From Defluviitaleaceae bacterium (GTDB lineage Bacteria; Bacillota; Clostridia; Lachnospirales; WRAA01), in NCBI GenBank assembly GCA_009780445.1, contig WRAA01000137.1, positions 1-5,967 of the forward strand: a DNA stretch of 5,967 bases. Reading direction: 5' to 3'. Each line of letters starts with the position of its first letter. The first letter of the stretch is position 1. The position numbers and the translations under genes are program-made. This document shows positions 1-5,883 of the stretch, one piece after another. The notes under the pieces are model-generated. The model did not search any database and was not told the DNA's origin. It saw only the letters and a program-made list of their open reading frames with translations.

Positions 1-23
1 CGCCATACGTCGTCAGCGTCAAA

Positions 24-80
24 CTTGCGAACCACTGCGGGTTCGCGGCGTTTGCCACTTCCTAGTCTGGCGAAAAAATC
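24..80 (-). repeat. Interspersed repeat, copy A
   Basis: This 57-base stretch matches the reverse complement of 5908-5964. By hand alignment about 49 of 58 columns agree, with two single-base gaps. It contains a perfect 7-bp hairpin (GCGAACC at 27-33, GGTTCGC at 40-46, 6-base loop). The only difference from the other copy in this hairpin lies in the loop, so the stem is conserved. The rest carries a CACTTCCT-type block and an A-rich tract. No transposase or target duplication is visible. It looks like a short non-coding intergenic repeat; its function is unknown. Confidence 0.75.
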
Positions 81-84
81 ACTC

Positions 85-109
85 GAAAATCCGCCGGAAG
101 CGGGTTTTC
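85..109. other. 10-bp hairpin between two repeat copies
   Basis: GAAAATCCGC (85-94) pairs with GCGGGTTTTC (100-109) around a 5-base loop CGGAA, with a single T-G wobble. The base of the stem is A/T-rich and the top is GC-rich. It could therefore act as a weak bidirectional terminator for the gene left of the window, or simply be part of the repeat's folded structure. No clean U-run follows on the + strand; the minus-strand reading is followed by a T-rich stretch. I prefer the structural reading. Confidence 0.5.
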
Positions 110-116
110 AAACACG

Positions 117-179
117 CCCTAGCATCCGGAGCACCAGCGAAGGGAATTGACGCAGCAACCGCGCAAAAAGACAAGGAAG
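117..179 (+). repeat. Degenerate interspersed repeat, copy B
   Basis: It shares an exact 13-mer (AAAGACAAGGAAG, 167-179) with 5919-5931 and a CCCTAG block at 117-122 with 5865-5870. The two landmarks lie at similar distances (50 and 54 bases), and an AATTGA-type patch aligns between them. The orientation is that of the right-hand copy and opposite to copy A, so the left edge carries two head-to-head copies. The match outside the landmarks is weak, so the extent is approximate. Confidence 0.45.
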
Positions 180-989
180 ATGGGAAGTTACTTGCTTACA
201 GACACTCATATCATTGAAAGCCCCGCCAACAAGTTCGTGGCGTTGGCCATACAATTACAGAGCGCGAAGTTCCGCCGCAAGCTGGGCAAGTTTGTGCTGG
301 AGGGCGCGGCCTACATCGCCGATATCGTTGACCCCGGCCGCGTCGAGTATCTGCTGGTGGCGCAGAGCCGCGCACACCTCTACGGCGATCTGTGTGCGCG
401 GCATACTCACCGCGTGGTGGCGGACGGGCTGATGGAGCTTGTGTGCGGCACCGTGACAACCCGGGGCATTGCCGCCGTCTGCACGATTCCGCAGTACGGC
501 GCGGAGGACGCGGCGCGTACCGGCGGGCTGTACGTGGTCTGTGAAGCCCTGCGCGACCCCGGCAACCTCGGCACCATCATCCGCACGGCGGCGGCGGCCG
601 GCGCGGCGGCGGTTCTCGCCCTGCCCGGCTGCGCCGATGCCTACGCACCCAAGGTTGTGCGGGCTTCGTCCGGCGGTGTGCTGTCGCTGCCCGTGCTGAC
701 GGGGCAGTGTGCCGAGCAATGTCTGCGTGCCCTGCGCGGCCGGGGAGTGCGGATCTATGCCGCCCATCTGGACGCGTTGGCCACGCCCTATGACGTAGAT
801 CTGCGCGGAGACAACGTCGTGGTCATCGGCAACGAAGCCCGTGGCGTGTCGGCCGAACTGGCGCAGCAATGCACCGGCCTGATCAAGCTGCCCATGCCGG
901 GCGCGGTGGACTCGCTTAACGCGTCCGTGGCGGCGGGTATCGTTATCTATGAATTTTTGAGGCAGAATCGGGACAAATATTTGTGCTAA
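180..989 (+). CDS. SpoU/TrmH-family RNA 2'-O-methyltransferase
   Basis: The protein is predicted to transfer a methyl group from S-adenosylmethionine to a ribose 2'-OH in tRNA or rRNA in the cytoplasm. From the chosen ATG it has 269 residues. Residues about 10-95 form the small N-terminal substrate-binding domain, with the usual opening (IIESPANK, then KFRRKLGKFVLEG). The SPOUT knot domain follows with all three motifs: LRDPGNLGTIIRTA (conserved Asn and Arg), VVIGNEARGVS, and IKLPMPGAVDSLNASVAAGI near the C-terminus. The start is uncertain. A TTG at 147 would add 11 residues that come from repeat sequence. ATG 180 has AAGGAAG directly upstream but very close. TTG 192 would also suit the family N-terminus. 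The substrate cannot be told from sequence; 23S rRNA (RlmB-like) and tRNA are both possible. No terminator follows. Confidence 0.9.
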   Translation: MGSYLLTDTHIIESPANKFVALAIQLQSAKFRRKLGKFVLEGAAYIADIVDPGRVEYLLVAQSRAHLYGDLCARHTHRVVADGLMELVCGTVTTRGIAAVCTIPQYGAEDAARTGGLYVVCEALRDPGNLGTIIRTAAAAGAAAVLALPGCADAYAPKVVRASSGGVLSLPVLTGQCAEQCLRALRGRGVRIYAAHLDALATPYDVDLRGDNVVVIGNEARGVSAELAQQCTGLIKLPMPGAVDSLNASVAAGIVIYEFLRQNRDKYLC

Positions 990-1007
990 TTTTCTGTACG
1001 AAATCTA

Positions 1008-1036
1008 TTGCCAAGTTGACGGAGATATGCTATAGT
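1008..1036 (+). promoter_or_regulatory. Extended -10 sigma-70/A-type promoter of the carbonic anhydrase
   Basis: The -35 box TTGCCA (1008-1013) and the -10 box TATAGT (1031-1036) are separated by exactly 17 bases. A TGC (1028-1030) sits just before the -10 as an extended element. Transcription would start near 1043, giving a leader of about 50 bases before the ATG at 1094. This is the best promoter in the window, and its placement in the 104-base gap after the methyltransferase supports separate control of the next gene. Confidence 0.7.
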
Positions 1037-1058
1037 AATGTGGTAGTACTTGTCAACT
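1014..1058. promoter_or_regulatory. Inverted repeat flanking the -10 box (possible operator)
   Basis: AGTTGAC (1014-1020) and GTCAACT (1052-1058) are exact reverse complements, with half-site centres 38 bases apart. One half-site lies in the -35/-10 spacer and the other just after the predicted start of transcription. This could be two half-sites for a regulator, but 7 bp is short enough to arise by chance, and no regulator gene is adjacent. Confidence 0.3.
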
Positions 1059-1093
1059 ACACTAAAAAATACATAAAGTGAGGATGATGTGTC

Positions 1094-1666
1094 ATGCGCA
1101 GTTCACAACTCGAACAGATCAAGGATCCACAGGTAGCCCTTTCCATGCTGAAAGAAGGCAACCAACGCTTCGTCGAAGGCAAGCAGCAGAACCAAGACCG
1201 TTCGGGAGACAGAACTGAGACTATCGAGTCTCAGAAGCCTTTCGCAATCGTCCTTACCTGCGCTGACTCCAGATGCTCCCCGGAAGCTTACTTCGATGCG
1301 AAGATCGGCGATCTGTTCGTTCTCAGAAACGCCGGCAACTTTGCCACTGACGTAGAGCTTGGCTCCATGGAATTCGCAACTGCGGTTCTTGGCGCGGCTG
1401 TGTGCGTAGTAGTGGGCCACAGCAACTGCGGCGCGGTATTTAATTCGCACGGCAGAACTCCAAACCTTCCCGAGAAGCTTCAGTATGTCCTTGACAACAT
1501 CTACCCCGGTATCAAGGAGTGCGCAACAAAGGAAGACGCTCTGCACGCAAACGTAGACGTAGTTGTTAACAACGTAAAGGCCAACCCCGTTATCCAAGGC
1601 CAAGGCACATTGGTAGTGGGCGCGCTTTACGACTTCCACACAGGCAAGGTAACTTTTACTGAGTAA
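1094..1666 (+). CDS. Beta-class carbonic anhydrase
   Basis: The enzyme is predicted to interconvert CO2 and bicarbonate with one zinc ion, in the cytoplasm (no signal peptide is seen). The 190 residues fit the normal length of a short bacterial beta-class enzyme. The zinc ligands are Cys56 and Asp58 in TCADSR, then His109 and Cys112 in VGHSNCGA; Asp58-Arg60 is the usual catalytic dyad. The core motif GDLFVLRNAGN (residues 72-82) is also present. The residue after DSR is Cys61, where many family members carry an aliphatic residue. The ATG at 1094 has AGGA about 8 bases upstream. The gene has its own promoter and terminator, so it looks monocistronic. Its codon use differs from its neighbours (AGA for Arg, GTA for Val, nearly always AAC, TTC and ATC), suggesting high expression or a different history. 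A role in supplying bicarbonate for carboxylations is inference. Confidence 0.95.
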   Translation: MRSSQLEQIKDPQVALSMLKEGNQRFVEGKQQNQDRSGDRTETIESQKPFAIVLTCADSRCSPEAYFDAKIGDLFVLRNAGNFATDVELGSMEFATAVLGAAVCVVVGHSNCGAVFNSHGRTPNLPEKLQYVLDNIYPGIKECATKEDALHANVDVVVNNVKANPVIQGQGTLVVGALYDFHTGKVTFTE

Positions 1667-1676
1667 CTTTCACTGA
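1649..1676 (+). repeat. 14-bp tandem duplication across the carbonic anhydrase stop codon
   Basis: GTAACTTTTACTGA (1649-1662) is followed directly by GTAACTTTCACTGA (1663-1676), with one T/C difference, and by the start of a third unit (GTAG). The in-frame stop TAA (1664-1666) lies at the start of the second unit. The second unit is therefore untranslated, and the protein ends in KVTFTE. It is probably a slippage duplication. Confidence 0.75.
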
Positions 1677-1699
1677 GTAGTTTTCAACGCGAATATAAT
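1669..1699 (+). promoter_or_regulatory. Possible promoter for the tsaE operon
   Basis: A perfect TATAAT (1694-1699) lies in the gap between the carbonic anhydrase and tsaE. The best upstream partner is TTCACT (1669-1674), four of six matches to the -35 consensus but with a long 19-base spacer. Transcription would begin near 1706, right at the base of the terminator stem. It is listed because the operon otherwise shows no promoter; the hexamer could be chance. Confidence 0.3.
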
Positions 1700-1704
1700 A
1701 GCTG

Positions 1705-1740
1705 TACTGAAAAACCGTGCGAAAGCATGGTTTTTTAGTG
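1705..1740 (+). terminator. Intrinsic terminator after the carbonic anhydrase
   Basis: The stem is 1705-1720 against 1725-1740, 16 pairs including three G-T wobbles, closed by a GAAA tetraloop (1721-1724). The core CCGTGC/GCATGG is flanked by five A on the left and six T (1731-1736) on the right, so the structure could work in both directions. It lies 38 bases after the carbonic anhydrase stop and ends only 20 bases before the tsaE start codon. Confidence 0.85.
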
Positions 1741-1760
1741 GTCTGACGAGGTAGACAACC

Positions 1761-2204
1761 ATGACTTATACTACAACTTCACCGGAGCAAACCCACGCCC
1801 TTGCGGCGCGGCTTGCAAAAAGCTTACATGCCGGCGACGTGCTGTGCCTCTACGGCGGGCTGGGCGCGGGCAAGACGGCCTTTACGAAGGGATTGGCCGA
1901 AGGCCTTGGCATCCTGGACACCGTAACAAGCCCCACCTTCACCATCGTCTGCGAATACCGCTCCGGGCGCGTACCACTGTTCCACTACGACGTATACCGC
2001 CTGGGCGGTTCCGCCGGGCTGGAGGACACCGCGTTCTACGACTATCTGGAGGGCGGCGGGGTCGTGGTGGTGGAGTGGGCGCAGCTTGTGGAGGACGCGC
2101 TGGGCGAAAACGTCGCCCCCGGAAGGCGCGTCAATGTCACCATAACCCAGGATTCAAACGGCGGCACAACACGCCGCATACACATAGAAAGAGGTGACGC
2201 GTGA
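1761..2204 (+). CDS. tsaE: tRNA t6A37 biosynthesis ATPase TsaE
   Basis: TsaE is the small ATPase that works with TsaB and TsaD to make N6-threonylcarbamoyladenosine at position 37 of ANN-decoding tRNAs in the cytoplasm. The 147-residue length is typical. The P-loop GGLGAGKT is at residues 32-39, the family motif TSPTFTI at 56-62, HYDVYRL at 75-81, and VVEWA at 103-107; all are intact. The ATG has GAGGT 8 bases upstream. The stop overlaps the tsaB start by 4 bases (GTGA), which indicates translational coupling. The gene starts 20 bases after the terminator hairpin, so its transcript must begin at or before that hairpin. Confidence 0.96.
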   Translation: MTYTTTSPEQTHALAARLAKSLHAGDVLCLYGGLGAGKTAFTKGLAEGLGILDTVTSPTFTIVCEYRSGRVPLFHYDVYRLGGSAGLEDTAFYDYLEGGGVVVVEWAQLVEDALGENVAPGRRVNVTITQDSNGGTTRRIHIERGDA

Positions 2205-2917
2205 ACACGATCCTTGCTATGGACACCAGCGGCGCGTCCTCATCGGCGGCGGTGCTGCGCGGGGGCAACCTGCTGGCCGAAACAACAGCGGCAAACCCGC
2301 GCAAACAGCACTGCGAAGGGCTTATGCCCATGCTTGACACATGCTTGAACATGGCGCAGATTCAGCCGCGCGATATTGATGTTATCGCCTGTACGTCCGG
2401 CCCGGGTTCGTTCACGGGTATACGCATCGGCGCGGCGGCGGCAAAGGGACTTGCTCATGCCCTAAATATCGGCATTGCCGCGGTTCCTACTCTCGACGCT
2501 CTGGCATATAATGTTCTTGACGCGTCTTTGCGCATCGTGCCTGTGATGGACGCGCGGCGCGGGCAGGTGTATACGGCGGCATATGTGTGGGAAGGCGGGC
2601 TTTTGCGCCGCGTGGGCGAGTATGAGTGCGTGCTTCTTGCGCAGGTTCTGAGTGGCCTTGGCGAAAGCGGCGCGGTTGCCGTGTTCACCGGCGACGGCGT
2701 GGGCGTGCCGGACAACGCCGCCGCAATCCTGGCCGCCGGCCATACCATCGCGCCGGCCAACACGCGCTATGTACGCGCGTCCTCCGTGGCGTATCTTGCC
2801 TTGCACAGGCTTGCCGGCGGACACGAACCCGCGGGCTACAACGACTTTACCCCATTCTACCTCCGCAAGCCGCAGGCACAGCGCGAGCTTGAGGAGAAAC
2901 AGGGCGTGCCGACATGA
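2201..2917 (+). CDS. tsaB: tRNA t6A37 biosynthesis protein TsaB
   Basis: TsaB is the inactive ASKHA-fold partner that forms a heterodimer with the catalytic subunit TsaD and is required for t6A37 synthesis. The 238 residues match the family. The N-terminus has the LAMDTS strand (residues 5-10), followed by QH at 36-37, the hallmark SGPGSFTGIRIG at 66-77, and DARRGQVY at 116-123. The C-terminus ends in the usual PFYLRKP followed by a short charged tail. Translation starts at GTG 2201, preceded by AAAGAGGTG at a good distance and overlapping the tsaE stop. It overlaps rimI by 4 bases (ATGA). TsaD is not in this window although it often lies nearby in related bacteria. Confidence 0.96.
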   Translation: MNTILAMDTSGASSSAAVLRGGNLLAETTAANPRKQHCEGLMPMLDTCLNMAQIQPRDIDVIACTSGPGSFTGIRIGAAAAKGLAHALNIGIAAVPTLDALAYNVLDASLRIVPVMDARRGQVYTAAYVWEGGLLRRVGEYECVLLAQVLSGLGESGAVAVFTGDGVGVPDNAAAILAAGHTIAPANTRYVRASSVAYLALHRLAGGHEPAGYNDFTPFYLRKPQAQRELEEKQGVPT

Positions 2918-3369
2918 TCCTTGTAAAACCTATGCAGGTACGGCACCTTGACGCGGTACACGCCATTGAACGCGTTTGTTTTGCCACGCCGTGGTCCCGC
3001 GAATCCCTCCTGCGAGAGCTGACGACAAACGAACACGCCCACTACCTTGCCGCCTTCCTGCACAGACCCTTTGCGGAACCCCTGCTTGTGGGTTATGCCG
3101 GCATGTGGAGGATCGGCGACGAAGGCCACATCACCAACCTTGCGGTACTCGAGGCGCACCGCAAGCGCGGCATAGCGTCGAAGATACTGCACAGCCTTGC
3201 CGAGCTTGCCGAACACCTGGGCATAACCGCTCTGACCCTGGAGGTGCGCGTGGGCAATACGGCCGCGCAGAGCCTGTACGCCAAGCACGGCTTTGAAACG
3301 CACGGCCGCCGCAAAGGTTACTACGCCGACACCGGCGAGGACGCTTTCATTATGTGGAAAACAGTATAG
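2914..3369 (+). CDS. rimI: Ribosomal protein S18 alanine N-acetyltransferase RimI
   Basis: RimI is a GNAT-fold enzyme that moves an acetyl group from acetyl-CoA to the N-terminal amine of ribosomal protein S18 and sometimes other proteins. The 151 residues are the usual length. PWS is at residues 26-28. The acetyl-CoA pyrophosphate loop HRKRGIA (82-88) follows the strand ITNLAVL. Glu110 in LTLEVR and Tyr122 in SLYAKHGF match the positions of the catalytic Glu and Tyr described for Salmonella RimI. The C-terminal GYY and EDAFIMW blocks are typical. The ATG overlaps the tsaB stop, with AGGG about 9 bases upstream, so coupling is likely. The position after tsaB supports RimI over a generic GNAT. 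Confidence 0.93.
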   Translation: MILVKPMQVRHLDAVHAIERVCFATPWSRESLLRELTTNEHAHYLAAFLHRPFAEPLLVGYAGMWRIGDEGHITNLAVLEAHRKRGIASKILHSLAELAEHLGITALTLEVRVGNTAAQSLYAKHGFETHGRRKGYYADTGEDAFIMWKTV

Positions 3370-3381
3370 AGCGAGGTATGT

Positions 3382-5766
3382 ATGCCCTACGAACTCGACC
3401 ATTCCCGGCTTCAACCGAAATTTGACGCGCCAAGCTTTGCCACCACGCGAGACCTTGCGGACAACGAAGGCCTTATCGGGCAGGAACGCGCCGTGCGTGC
3501 CATGCGCCTTGGCCTGTCGATCAAAGCGCGGGGCTACAACATCTTTGTCACGGGCGAACCCGGCACGGGCAGGGCGGGTTTCGCCGAAGAGGCCGCACGC
3601 CGTCAGGCCGCCCTGGAGGCCGCGCCGCCCGATATAGCATACGTACACAACTTCGAGAACCCGCGCTCTCCCAAGCTCCTGGCCCTGCCGGCCGGTTTTG
3701 GTGCCGCTTTTGCGCGGGATATCGAAGAGCTTGTGGGCGAGGCCGGCGAAGAGCTGTCGAAGGTCTTTATGTCCAAGGACTTCGAGACGCGCAAGCACGA
3801 GGTTGTGAAGCTCTACCAGACCAAGCACGACGACCTCCTGCGTGAAGTCGCCGAAGAGGCCAAGAAGGTCAGCTTCGGCGTAAAGACCACGGCCTCCGGA
3901 ATGTACTTCATGCCCATCATAAACGGCGAGCTGATATCCGAGGACGCATACGAAGAGCTTGACGAACAGGTAAAGGCCGAGATCATGCGCAATTCCGAGG
4001 GTATATCCGCCACGGCAAGCGCGACAGTCCGCGCCATCAAGGACTTTGAACAGGCCGTGCGGGCAGACGTGGAGGCTCTGGAGTACAGCGTGGGGCTGTT
4101 CCTGCTGGGGCGTTTGTTCGCGCCCGTTATGCAGAAATACCGCGAACAGCCCGCCGCCGGCCGGCACCTTGCGGATATCAAGGAACACATGCTGGAAAAC
4201 TTGCAGGACTTCGTGCGGGCCGAAGCTGACGAGGATGAATCCCTTGCCGCAATGCTGCCGTGGTACCAGCGCAAGGGCGGCTCCGATACGCTCTCCAAGT
4301 ACCGCATCAACCTTGTGTGCGACAACGCCGGGCGCGACAACGCCCCCGTGATAGTCGGCCACAACCCAACCTACGCAAACCTCTTCGGCGAGACCGAATA
4401 CGATAACGAATACGGCAACCTCACAACTGATTTGCAGAAGATCCGCCCGGGCCTTGTTCACGCCGCAAACGGCGGATACCTGGTGCTGAACGCCGCGGAT
4501 CTGCTCAGCAACCCCTATGCCTGGGAGACCCTGCGCCGCGTGCTGGCCACGGGCGAAGCCGCGATCGAGCCGCGCCCGGAGCTTACCACGGGTTATACGC
4601 TGGCGGGAATACGCCCGCAGGCTGTGCCGGTCAGCCTGAAGGTGATCCTCATCGGCTCCCGAGATCTGCACGAGCTTATCAGCGAGTACGACGACAGGTT
4701 CGGCAAGCTCTTCAAGATCCACGCCGAATTCGACTACGAGATCGACCGCGATTCAGACAGCATCCTGCATACCGCGCGCTTTATCAAGTCATTCGCGGAG
4801 CGCGAGAAGCTGCGCCACATGGACTACGAGGCCGTGAGCCTTGTGTGCCGCTATTCGTCCCGCCTGGCCGAGACCGGGCGCAAGCTCACAAGCGGCCTTG
4901 GGCGGCTTGCCGATACTATTACGGAGGCCGACGCCTTCGCGGACGGTGCCGGCAGTGACATTATCACGGCGTTGCATGTACGCGCGGTTCTTGACGAGCG
5001 CGAGTTCCGCGGCAACCTTGTACAGACCAAGATGTCGGAGATGCTGCGCGATGACACAATCATGATCGACACCAACGGCGCGAAGTCCGGGCAGATTAAC
5101 GCCCTTGCTGTCTACGAAGTTTCGGGCCACCTCTTCGGCAAGCCGTCGCGCATAACCGCCACAACCTACATGGGCAAGTCCGGCATAATCAACATAGAAA
5201 AAGAGGCCGAGCTAAGCGGCCCCATTCACAGCAAGGGTGTGCTGGTGCTGTCCGGCTACCTTGGCCAAACCTATGCGCAGGACTTCCCGCTGACCCTCTC
5301 CGGCCGTATCGCCTTCGAGCAGACCTACTCCGGCGTGGATGGCGACAGCGCGTCCGCCGCCGAGGCGATAGCAATACTCTCGAGCCTTGCGGACTGCCCC
5401 ATCTCCCAGGGTATCGCCATGACAGGCTCCCTGGACCAGATGGGCCGGGTGCAGGCCGTTGGCGGCATTACGCCCAAGATAGAGGGCTTCTTCGATCTGT
5501 GCCGCAAGCGCGGCCTAACCGGCGGCCAGGGCGTGATCATCCCCCGGGCCAACGTGGCCGACCTTGTGCTGAAAGACAGCGTGGTCGAAGCGGTGAAGGC
5601 CGGCGCGTTCCACATCTATCCCGTCGGCCATATCGACGAAGCACTGGAGATCCTCACCGGCACCGAAGCGGGCAGGCCAAACGGCTCCGGCCGCTTCCCG
5701 CCCGCAAGCGTACACGGCAGGGCGCACAAGAAGCTGCGGGGCTTCCACAAGAAGGCGCAGGCGTAA
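3382..5766 (+). CDS. LonC-type Lon-like protease with degenerate ATPase motifs
   Basis: This is a 794-residue cytoplasmic Lon-family serine protease without the classical Lon N-terminal substrate domain. The AAA-like module begins near residue 30. Its Walker A position reads GEPGTGRA (58-65), with Arg64 and Ala65 in place of Lys and Ser/Thr. The Walker B position reads YLVLNAADLL (366-375), with Asn370-Ala371 in place of Asp-Glu. A long charged helical insert spans about 110-255, as in LonC proteins. IGSRDLHELI and DDRFGKLF follow in the lid region. The protease domain starts near 570 (INALAVYEV). The catalytic dyad is Ser656 (GDSAS) and Lys699 (TPKIEGF), 43 residues apart as in E. coli Lon. 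The last 30 or so residues are a basic tail. GAGGT lies only 4 bases before the ATG; a second ATG at 3378 opens an out-of-frame 15-codon ORF. It is last in the tsaE operon, 12 bases after rimI. Confidence 0.93.
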   Translation: MPYELDHSRLQPKFDAPSFATTRDLADNEGLIGQERAVRAMRLGLSIKARGYNIFVTGEPGTGRAGFAEEAARRQAALEAAPPDIAYVHNFENPRSPKLLALPAGFGAAFARDIEELVGEAGEELSKVFMSKDFETRKHEVVKLYQTKHDDLLREVAEEAKKVSFGVKTTASGMYFMPIINGELISEDAYEELDEQVKAEIMRNSEGISATASATVRAIKDFEQAVRADVEALEYSVGLFLLGRLFAPVMQKYREQPAAGRHLADIKEHMLENLQDFVRAEADEDESLAAMLPWYQRKGGSDTLSKYRINLVCDNAGRDNAPVIVGHNPTYANLFGETEYDNEYGNLTTDLQKIRPGLVHAANGGYLVLNAADLLSNPYAWETLRRVLATGEAAIEPRPELTTGYTLAGIRPQAVPVSLKVILIGSRDLHELISEYDDRFGKLFKIHAEFDYEIDRDSDSILHTARFIKSFAEREKLRHMDYEAVSLVCRYSSRLAETGRKLTSGLGRLADTITEADAFADGAGSDIITALHVRAVLDEREFRGNLVQTKMSEMLRDDTIMIDTNGAKSGQINALAVYEVSGHLFGKPSRITATTYMGKSGIINIEKEAELSGPIHSKGVLVLSGYLGQTYAQDFPLTLSGRIAFEQTYSGVDGDSASAAEAIAILSSLADCPISQGIAMTGSLDQMGRVQAVGGITPKIEGFFDLCRKRGLTGGQGVIIPRANVADLVLKDSVVEAVKAGAFHIYPVGHIDEALEILTGTEAGRPNGSGRFPPASVHGRAHKKLRGFHKKAQA

Positions 5767-5769
5767 CCC

Positions 5770-5883
5770 CTATTCGCCGCCCCTAACCTTCTTGACCATT
5801 TCGTCAAACGGCGGCAGGTTCATACCCTCGATGTTTGCCATGTCCTGCACTATCGCATATGCTTCCCTAGTGCTTCGCCAATG
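5770..5883 (-). pseudogene. 3' remnant of an unidentified minus-strand gene
   Basis: Reading the minus strand, an open frame ends at TAG (5772-5770) and carries a protein-like C-terminus (AYAIVQDMANIEGMNLP, then PFDEMVKKVRGGE). Going upstream, the coding look stops near 5865, where repeat sequence begins, and an in-frame TAG lies at 5886-5884. The frame is 38 codons, of which about 30 look genuine. No plausible full-length start exists. It converges on the Lon-like gene with the two stops 3 bases apart. I do not recognise the family. It may be a gene cut off by the repeat, a very small gene starting at the ATG at 5841, or chance. Confidence 0.4.

Noticed and set aside
1..150. A 49-codon open frame on the + strand from the window start to TGA 148-150
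   Set aside because: It lacks an ATG and a ribosome site, and it runs through repeat copy A and the hairpin, so it looks like repeat-derived noise.
255..869. A 204-codon minus-strand frame opposite the methyltransferase
   Set aside because: The + strand frame holds all three SpoU motifs; the antisense translation is low in recognisable structure.
973..984. Perfect 12-bp palindrome ACAAATATTTGT at the end of the methyltransferase gene
   Set aside because: It is A/T-rich and short, has no loop for a terminator and lies upstream of the -35 box; chance is likely without conservation data.
1016..1036. TTGACG as the -35 box of the carbonic anhydrase promoter
   Set aside because: Its distance to TATAGT is only 9 bases. 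TTGCCA at 1008-1013 gives the correct 17-base spacing.
1103..1639. A 178-codon minus-strand frame opposite the carbonic anhydrase
   Set aside because: It is a mirror of the real gene with no ribosome site or motif; all zinc ligands lie in the + frame.
3378..3425. A 15-codon ORF from ATG 3378 overlapping the protease start
   Set aside because: It sits only at the base of the GAGGT site, codes nothing recognisable and is probably a chance out-of-frame ATG.
2857..4722. A 621-codon open frame on the minus strand
   Set aside because: It runs antisense across rimI and the protease gene, both clearly coding on the + strand with full family motifs. Long antisense frames are common opposite GC-rich genes, and its translation shows no recognisable domain.
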